Assembly (NCBI GenBank): GCA_031763025.1
Contig: JASSKH010000020.1
Coordinates: 7,938,667 to 8,002,666 of the forward strand
Length of the DNA stretch: 64,000 nt
Direction: 5' to 3'
Source: Macrocystis pyrifera
Taxonomy: Eukaryota; Sar; Phaeophyceae; Laminariales; Laminariaceae
Position 1 is the stretch's first letter, and each line of letters begins with the position of its first letter. The position numbers and the translations under genes are program-made. Below the pieces are notes generated by a model, which searched no databases, was not told the origin of the DNA, and was given only the letters and a program-made list of their open reading frames with translations. This document shows positions 11,561 through 21,235 of the stretch, piece after piece.

Positions 11561-11739
11561 GACGAGAACTACCTAATACATGCTGGGTCTCATTCGTGTT
11601 TCGTTTAGAGTGTTTTACTTTGTTGTGCGTAAATATGCCTACGGGAGCCCCCAAGGATCGACCATCGGGTTGCGCGAATATTTCAGGGCTGCTCACGGGA
11701 CTCGGAATCATGAAACGACACGGTCAGGAGTACTTCATA

Positions 11740-11975
11740 AACTTCACGGGTCAGGTCGGGTCAGGAGATGTTCGGAATATCACGGGTCGGGTTGGGTCGG
11801 GTGGGGTCGGGTCGGGTCGGGTCCGGTCGGGTCAGGTTGGGTCGGGTTGGGTCGGGCCGAGTCGGGTCAGGTTGGGTCGGCTTAGGAAGTTACCACAATT
11901 TTACGGGCCAGCTCGGTTCGGGTTAGGTAGCCCGATCCGGTTCGATTCAACCCGCGAGTTTTGACCCTACACGTG
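11740..11975. repeat. (GGGTC)n array, element 1
   Basis: About 150 bp of GGGTC units with point variants (GGGTT, GGTCA) is followed by a tail: a GGTTCGGGTTAGG block, CCCGATCCGGTTCGATT, then AACCCGCGAGTTTTGACCC and ACACGTGAGCAG. The same order, array then inverted-sense tail then ATTGTT, recurs at 26540-26762, so this is a dispersed family rather than isolated slippage. Confidence 0.7.
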
Positions 11976-12554
11976 AGCAGCCGTGGAATTATTGTTTATT
12001 AAAAAAACACGGTTGTTCGGTGACGCAATTGTAGTGATCGTACCCGCCGTGTTAGGGATCTTGTTGTCGGTAATATTTTTTTCCTCATACTCGAAAAAAA
12101 AAAAAAAACGATTTGCGAATTTTGTATCAACATACGGGGGAATTATGTCCCAATTAGTGCACCTCAACAAAAGGGAAACTATCAGGAACGCTACGTAACA
12201 GTCACACATGTCACCAAAAAACCAAACAGGCAAATCTGCAAGAAACAAAAATGGCACGAAAGGAAAATATGGAAAGTGAGGACGCAACGGCCTTCGGAGA
12301 CTATGGCCCTGGGTGCCCCTTCCACAGAAAGGAATGACCCCGCCACTCGCACCCACCAACAAGCTGCCACGTATGAAAGGCAGAAAAAGGCGAAGAGAAA
12401 GGATGACAGCGTGGGGGGAGGGGGGGCGACATGCAGACAGTATACCTACTATAGTATGAATAACAAATCGGGCGCTACGAAACCCAAGATGAGATTTTTC
12501 AGGAACGCTATTAACCCTGAAGCCTTCAGAATGCTGAAGTTAGTATATACCACG

Positions 12555-12840
12555 CACCTCCCCAGATAAAAAACAAAAAATCCAAGCTGAGCCCGCATGC
12601 TTGTTCCAGATAAGAAATACGAGACCCAATCAACGTCAGCATTCGCGTTTCCAGATGGGAAACAAGCAAGTACAACCTGACCCAGCATTCGTGTTTCATA
12701 CTCTACGGCAGCCTTATCCTGCCCACGACCGTTCAAACGAAATCCGGCAGCTGTTGTACTGACGATAGTTGTGAACACACCGCTTCCCAGACACCAGTGA
12801 TAAATAAGAAACCCAGCCTGAGCCGGCAATCCAGTTTCCT
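12555..12840. repeat. Degenerate tandem repeat, ~70-bp unit
   Basis: Three to four diverged units carry CCCAGATAAAAAAC / TCCAGATAAGAAATAC / CCAGATGGGAAACAAGC / GTGATAAATAAGAAACCC, each followed by a CTGA-CCCGCAT/CAGCATTCG block. It would lie in or just 3' of the last recognised TFIIS-like exon. Frames across it carry no motif. Confidence 0.4.
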
Positions 12841-12900
12841 GCTACTTTTATCAATACCCGTAGCTGTCTTGCACTCTATGTACTCTATGGCATGGCTTAC

Positions 12901-13017
12901 CCTGTCAACCACGGCTTTTCGTCTCCATGTGCGGTACTGCGTTCGCTCGTGGCCGCACTCGGGGCACGTGAAACGCTCCGTTACCGTGTGGAACGGGCTC
13001 TCGCGGCTTGAAGTGAC
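12901..13017 (-). CDS. TFIIS-like exon: first half of zinc ribbon (39 codons)
   Basis: Acceptor TTTTATTGTTTTTGACAG/GTC and donor AGG/GTAAGC. CPECGHERTQY aligns with the CxKCxxxxxTY of the TFIIS ribbon. Where TFIIS has QTRSADEP this exon has RRKAVVDR. The other CxxC must come from a later exon that I could not identify. Confidence 0.7.
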
Positions 13018-16000
13018 CTGTCAAAAACAATAAAAACAGAACAAGAAAGAACAAAAGACGACACCACCCCGCCCGCCCCCCGCGCGCGCACACGCCGAGC
13101 GCGGCAGGTGGACGAACGGCGGTCGAACGATTTCATTGGTCAAGGTCCGAACGCTTCCATTGACCAATCGTGTGTGCGCGTCAGCGGAATGGTCAAGACA
13201 ATGCCGTTCTTGTGGTCGGTTCATTGGCCAAGGAACCCTACCATATAGCAGCATCAACACCACCTGTCACAAGGTAGCGAAAGAAAGCAGCGCACCCATG
13301 CAGTTAGTGTTCACGACTCGCCCCAGCTTCGATGAAAAGGGTCGGTAGTGCACACTCTACATCTTAGAATATTCCGAGAAAATCCCCGAGAAATTGTCAA
13401 GGCAGCCGGGGCTGGGATCAGGGTTGGGTAGGGTTACTGACAAGTATATTTCAACTATTCCGCACCTCAAGACAGATCGTCGATTCCCCTTTTCATGATC
13501 GAGATATTTCACGGCACATAGATAGATGGACACCGTACGTGTGAGATCTAACGGTCACGTTACCGGGTGGGAACCGAAAAACCTGCATGTTCGAGGACAT
13601 GTTTTCTGGGTTGGATGTGTGAATGGTGTTGGCGACGCAGGGCCGAGGTAAAAAAAAAACAGCCTTCCCTCAACGCAAGGGCATACATGTGTACGACGAT
13701 CAGAAACTACGCTGATTGGCCAAATAAACATTCGTGAAACACAAAGTGCAGAATTATGTGAGCGTCTATATAGCGGGTTGCACACACCCTGGCATTAACG
13801 TTTGGCGAGGACACGCATACAACGAGTCAAAACCATGGTTGACGGCAGGTTCCACTTCAAGCTGAGCACTCGGCAGGGGTGAGGGGTTGTCACTGGAGAA
13901 GATCAATTTTGCGCGGAGGCGACCTTTTAGCATTACCGCACAGACCGGCAACGACGTTCTCTGAAGTTTTTGGCGGGCTTATACATGCCACTTCTCCCCA
14001 TCCATGTCACTGAAGACGATGAGGGGGAGGGGGGGGGGGGGGTTACTCATTATCATGCATGGCCGTAGTTGTATGGCCATAGACCTTCGCATCCCTATAA
14101 CGCCGGGACGAAGCACGTCGGGTCTTCGCCGACCAGTCAAACAGTGCTTACACCAAGCGCGAAGCGCCGTGAGGTGTTGGGCGAGTCGCATGAAGGGTGA
14201 ACTGCATCCTACTAAGAACCGCTTCTGAGGCGGACTTTCTCGCATGGGATGACAGCATCAATGAATTGATATAAGTTCTGGTGTGGCCACTTCCAGAGAC
14301 AGCAATGGGTTTACCATGTAACTGCCTCGTGGGTGGGGGGAATGGGGTCCTCATATGTTGCGTGCCTTAGTCATTAGACCATTGACCACGCATCCCCTTC
14401 GAGACAGGCAGTGCACCGTTCCCAACGTCCAAAATGTGTACGTTGTTTCCACCCATTACAAGGAAACTTTTTGCTAATCTGATCGCCTTCCTGTTTCGCC
14501 GCTTGTGAGGCGGACCTGCACCTGGATGACAGCTTCAATGAGAGAACACAATGAGGGAGGAGGCATCCGCGATGCCTATCAAGCTTACGGAGGCGTGCAG
14601 CACCAGCGACGCGGCACTAAAGCTCCAAGCAAAACAGTGCCTTCTGAGCAAAATGACCTTGACTACATAAACATGTTTTGGCTACATATTTAATTATGCA
14701 TACATCATTTTGAGACACCGAGTTGCTTCGATTATGCTTGACAGTTTTCCACCCAAATAGGTTGGAGATAGATGGTGGGCACAAAAGGCGGGGCAGAAAG
14801 AGGACAAGATAGGCAAAACTGAAGGAGAAAAAAAAAACGTGAGGAGCGCCCAAATACCGGAGTTATCTCTATTGGGAGTATTGTCGGTCAATCGCAATGT
14901 GTTTGTTTCATGAGTATATTAGGTCTTGACGTAATGTCGTGCATCATACACCCCTCCGCGTCATTTGGCGCATGGTGTGTTCACCAAATGTCGAGGATTT
15001 TATGGTGCTCCGACCCGAATGAGATGTGTGGTCAATGATCAAATTACTAAGGCGAACAAGAAAAGAGTAACCCCCCGGCCTCCCTCCCCTACTCCGTCAA
15101 ACACCCGATTGAACATAAGGCGGTCCGTTGCCTCTCGGTCGAGAAAAGACCGTGACATTGGTACAATTTGTGCGCAGTCGGTTGATTGATTGGTCAGGGT
15201 GCAGCTCTTCTCGTCTAATGACTGGCCAACAAAAACCACTCCCCCCGGCGGCATCATGCGTCAGCTGATTGGCCAGAGGGTATCATTCGTGTCGCCAAAT
15301 GATTGGTCAACAAAAATACTCGATTCCCTGCCACATTATTTGTGCAAGTCGATCTGCCTAGGAGTTGAATTATACCCAGCAACAGCTGCTGTCGCAACAC
15401 GGTGCAACCATGATGTCGTTCTGGTGCGCTTGGTGCAGAGGGCAGAAAATTGGTTGATTGGGCCATCATTCCTGCCCGGCAGTGACGTGTTTTGCCGGTT
15501 TCCGAAGAATTCCATGGGTATTCCTGAGATTTTTTCGTGAGTTTCTGTGGGCTTTCCCGAGGTTTGCCGTTTTGTTGGGGCCAATATTCATGTCCCGCAG
15601 CAAAGGTGTTTCGCGCGTTTTCGAAAGTTTCCGTCGGTATTCGTGAGTTTTCCGGCGAAGGTATCGAGGCTTTTTTATAGGTTTGTCGTGACTTTCTCCG
15701 TCGGGGATCTCTGACGTCATCTGGTTGGCGAAGGAATGAGCGACCTGGCCACTTTTTCTATGTCGTGTCACGTCACGACCCACCCCCGTGTGCCGCACGC
15801 GACAACGTCCATATTTCTCATCAGCTAACACCAGGTGAACCCGTGATTGGCCAAAAAATCACAGCGACAAGAACTTCACCTAGAAGCCAAGAAGCGGGCG
15901 GCCTACAAAATGTCGTGTGTCTCACGTCACGATCCACCCTCGTGTGCCGCACGCGAAAACATACATATTTCCGGTCAGGCCAACAAATCATGGCGACAAG

Positions 16001-17306
16001 ACGTATTCTGATAGGCCAAGGAGCGAGCGACCGGCCACCTTCGTCTCGTGGCCACGGTTCACTTCCGTGCCGCACGCGACAACGTCCATATTTCCCATCA
16101 GGCTACCACCAGCTGATCCGTGATTGGCCAGTAAATCACAGCGAGAAGAACATTAACTGATGATTGGAGAAAAGAAGCGGCAGCTGGTTGGTGATTGGTC
16201 AATAAATCACAGCGACAAAAAACGTCACGTGATGACAAGCCAAACGAGGCGCCAGCTGATTGGTGATTGGCCCATAAATCACCGCGACAAGAAGGTCATC
16301 CGGTGATTGGCCAAGTGGCGCCAGTGGACCGGTGAGTGTGCCAATAAATCACCCCGACAAGGACGTTACCTGATAATTTATCAAGAGAGGCGCAAGCTGA
16401 TCGGTGATTGCGCCAACAAATCGCAGCGACAAGGTCCCCAGATGATTGGCCAATAGAAGAGCCCGTTGATCGGTGATTGGCCAATAAATCACAGCGACAA
16501 GAAGGTCACATGTTGCCTAGTGATTGACCAAGAGAAGCGCCCGCTGATTGGTGATTGTGCCAACGAATCACAGCGACAAGAAGGTCACGTGATGATTGGC
16601 CAAGAGAAGGGCCAGTTGATCGGTGATTGGCCAATAAATCACAGCGACAAGAATGTCACCTAATGATTGGCCAAGAGCAGCGCCCGCTGATTGGTGATCG
16701 TGCCAACAAATTACAGCGACAAGAAGGTCACCAGATGATTGGCCCAAGAGAAGCACCAGCTGATTGGTGATTGGTCCAAAATGGATCACAGCAACAGGAG
16801 CGACCACCATGGCACCATCTCTGGTCGCTGAATTGATTGATCGACAATCACACGCCGAGTCGCGCTCGCAATCACGACGTCGCCTGATTTGTCCACGCAG
16901 CAGCAGCAGCCCCGGCAAATATGATTGGCAACTTTTGATGCCATCAGCTGAGCTAGCGCCAGACGCGTTCAACGGGAGGGATGGCGTCGACACCTACGTT
17001 TGCTCCTGACTTGACCTTAAGAAGATTTAGACTATACTATAAACAAGTTAATAATCAAGAGAGAAAAGCTAATGAAAGTGCAAAACCCGATGAACTATTC
17101 AATCCCAAAGCTTCATAGGTACCATCTCATTGACCAAGAGGCAAACAAAAGCTCGAAACCCCGACACAACGAAACGGCACGCCCAAAAACGCCGACACAA
17201 CAGCATCAAAACCTGAGGACGACAACACACTCCACACTCCCTGTGATGAATGTTCGAGCAGAGCTTCTCCAAGCCAAGGGGGGGGGGGGGGGGGGGGGGG
17301 ACGAAT

Positions 17307-17349
<43 letters not shown>

Positions 17350-20300
17350 GAGTACATGCAACGATGCTGATTGATGGCTTTCGAAAATATCTCGTCGCGA
17401 TCAAAACAAACTTCCCGCATGAGACGCACGCAGCTCTTTGTGTTTGCACTCGCTCTCACCCTATTGCCGGGAAAATAAACAGGAAATTGGCTCCCAAGGG
17501 TGTGTGTGCTATATTATCACCCGTGTGAATGGGTGTGTGTGTTATATTATCACCCGTGTGATAGGGTGTGTGTTATATTATCACCCGTGTGATAGGGTGT
17601 GTGTTATATTATCAACCGTGTGGTAGGGTGTGTGTTATATTATCACCCGTGTGGTAGGGTGTGTGTAATATTGTCACCCGTGTGATAGGGTGTGTGCTAT
17701 ATTATCACCCGTGTGAATGGGTGAGTGTGTTATATTATCACCCGTGTGATAGGGTGTGTATTATATTATCAACCGTGTGATAGGGTGTGTGTGTTATATG
17801 ATCACCCGTGTGATATGGTGTGTGTTACATTATCAACCGTGTGATAGGGTGTGTGTTATATTATCACCCGTGTGGTAGGGTGTGTGTAATATTGTCACCC
17901 ATGTGATAGGGTGTGTGCTATATTATCACCCGTGTGAATGGGTGTGTGTGTTATATTATCACCCGTGTGATAGGGTGTGTGTTATATTATCACCCGTGTG
18001 ATAGGGTGTGTGTTATATTATCAACCGTGTGATAGGGTGTGTGTGTTATATTATCACCCGTGTGATATGGTATTTGTTACATTATCAACCGTGTGATAGG
18101 GTATGTGTTATATTATCACCCGCGTGGTAGGGTGTGTAATATTGTCACCCGTGTGATAGGGTGTGTGCTATATTATCACCCGTGTGAATGGGTGTGTGTG
18201 TTATATTATCACCCGTGTGGTAGGGTTGTGTGTTATATTATCACCCGTGTGATAGGGTGTGTGTTATATCATCAACCGTGTGATAGGGTGTGTGTGTTAT
18301 ATTATCACCCGTGTGATAGGGTGTGTGTTACATTATCACCCGTGTGATAGGGTGTGTGTTATATTATCACCCGTGTGGTAGGGTGTGTGTAATATTGTCA
18401 CCCGTGTGATAGGGTGTGTGCTATATTGTCACCCGTGTGATAGGGCGTGTGTTATATTATCAACCGTGTGATAGGGTGTGTGCAATATTACCACCCGTGT
18501 GGTAGGGCGTGTGTAATATCATCACCCATGTGATAGGGAATGTATTATAATATCACCCGTGTGATAGGGTGTGTGTTATATTATCACCCGTGTGATAGGG
18601 TGTGTGTTACATTATCAACCGTGTGATAGGGCGTGAGTTATATTATCACCCGTGTGATAGGGTGTGTGTTTATAATATCACCCGTGTGATAGGGTGTGTG
18701 TTGTATTATCACACGTGTGACAGGGGGTGTGTTATACTATCACCCGTGTGACAGGGGGGGTGTTATCTTATCACCCCCCTGTGATACGGTAACGCCCCCC
18801 ACCGTAAGGAACCCCACGACAACCTCATCTCAGCTGAGAGCTGACGAGTCACCAACCGGGCGAGCGTGGCCAGAGTCTACCCTGCAAGAACTTGCGCACA
18901 AACAGACCCGTGTCGAGCCGCAAAACTCGCAGCCTACCGCAACTTATATTTGTCGCAGGGGCCCACCTCTCTGATCCGCTTGCGGGCGAGCCTCTCCCTC
19001 TCCCGCCTCACGGAGAGCGGCGCGAGTTCGTCGGAGCTCATCCGGACCTGTCGCAGAGGCAGAAATCATAAACAGAAATATAGATATATAAATATATAAA
19101 TATTACCTGGTGTATTTATATATTTATGCAGCACATCAAAAAGAGAAAGCGAGAGTACGCGCCAAATCACGCACACGAATCCGTGTACAAAAGTTGGCAA
19201 GACATCGGAGGGCGGGGGGGGGGGGGGGGGGGGGCATATCAGATCCCTACTTGCACGATCTGCCATGTTTAGCTGGGGGGGGGGGGATAGACCTGACCTG
19301 TATGCGCGACCAAGGACAGGTTCTATTTTCCGGGCGAGATCTGCGCAGCGCGCGGCTCTTGGGCACACACATGGTTGGTGCTGTGGGATTGCGTACAACA
19401 CGGCTCTCCTTTGCAACACGTTCCACAGCAGCAGCTAGCTAGAAGAGGATCTCGATCGTGTACGGCAACTAGAGCGTGACCTGTTCGGGTGTTCCGGAGA
19501 GAAAGAGGCGTCGAATAGAGGCATGCATGCTATATACGATACAAATGGTGCTCCTCAATTTTCCCGAGGCGCCTGACTCGACCCTAAGGAGCCGTATACC
19601 TCACCCAAAAAAGTGACGCTGACTAGAAAAAAAAAAAAATGCCACCCGGTGGACTAATCAAGCCCAACAGCGACGTGCTTCGCGGGTGGTCGAAGGTTTC
19701 CGTCGGTACTCGTGGGTGTTCTAGTGAGTTTCTGTGGACTTTCAGAGGCTGCGTCGCGTCTTTTCGTCGGGGGGTCTCCGACGTCGTCTGGTCGGCCAAG
19801 GCGTTAGCGACCTCGCCTACGTACATGGGTGCCACAAAATACGAATAAATGGTAGTCGAGCGATCTTAGGGTAGCTAGTTCCTGAGTTGAGGGGTCACGT
19901 CAGTCCCGGTAACAGCTTGGCCAGAGAGTGATACCCCGATCGTAGAACGCCTCTACAATATCATCGACCACCCGAAGCAACTCCGGGATGCTCGGTCCCG
20001 GGCGGGGGGGGGGGGGGGGGGGGGGGGGGGGTACTCATTTTCATGCATGGCCGTAGTCGTGTGACCACAGGCCCTCGCATACCTACAACGCCGGGACGGA
20101 GCACGTCGTGTTTGCACCGACCAGGCAGAAATTGCTTGCATCAAGGGCGAAGCGCCGTGAGGCGTTGGGCGAGTCGCATGAAGAGCGGGCTGCATCCAAC
20201 TAAGAATTGCTCATGAGGCGGATTTTCTGGCGTATGAATGACAGCGTCAATGAATTGACTCATGTTCAGGTGTGGCCACTTCCAGAGACACAGCTATGAG

Positions 20301-20981
20301 TTCACTATGTAACCGCCTCGTGGGTGCCTTACCAAATACCTGGTACACACTACCTGGTACGTGATACGATCATCCCCCTTGTGCGGAGTTAAGGTTTTCC
20401 CCGCACAAAAATTATCTAACTCGACCGCCAGCCGTGGTGACCGCCTAACAAGGGGGGGGGGGGGGGGTACTCATTAGTTGCTTGTCTTAGTCGTTTGACC
20501 ATTGATCACACATCCCCTTCGAGACGGAGCACGGGGAGACTACACTTGAACGACGATACCCGAAACGCATGCCGCCTGGTTGGTGGTATTCGTACCTCTG
20601 CCCCAGGTTCATCCTATACATGATGTTTACCAGAAGATGGTCGACAGATTAGACCGCCTTTTTTGTATATTTTTTTTTTGGTCGGTAATCGTGGGGGTCC
20701 TCAGCGGCCAAACAAATACGCAGGAAAAAAAAACACACACACACACCATTCATACAAATCGTGCAACACCACACCACGAAAAATGCTCAATGGAGCTGAT
20801 AAACACGTTCATACGTACACCAAGTACATATACTACTGCTGGCATACGGTACGTACTGTACGTAGTATGCAGCAGAACTTCAGAAACTCGGGGAGCAGAA
20901 TAACAAACCGGCAGGGTTCGACGTTTTGCGCACAACATACAAGAAAAAAAAATCGTCATACGCGGGGAAACCCCCGTTCGC

Positions 20982-21020
<39 letters not shown>

Positions 21021-21179
21021 GCCGCTGCTGCTCACCAGGACGTTCGGCGGAAGGGTCCCGGCCAATACCCTCGCCCTCAGGGGATCGTTCTTGCCGGCTC
21101 TTAGATTGAACGACATCTCTCTCGCCTTCGCCTTGTAGGCCTGTCCAAAAAAACAAAATGATTCAGCGGGAAGGGGGAT

Positions 21180-21235
<56 letters not shown>

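Noticed and set aside
17503-18778. CRISPR-like regular repeats of about 30 bp
   Set aside because: No unique spacers: the units are directly adjacent, and the context is an intron of a eukaryotic gene.
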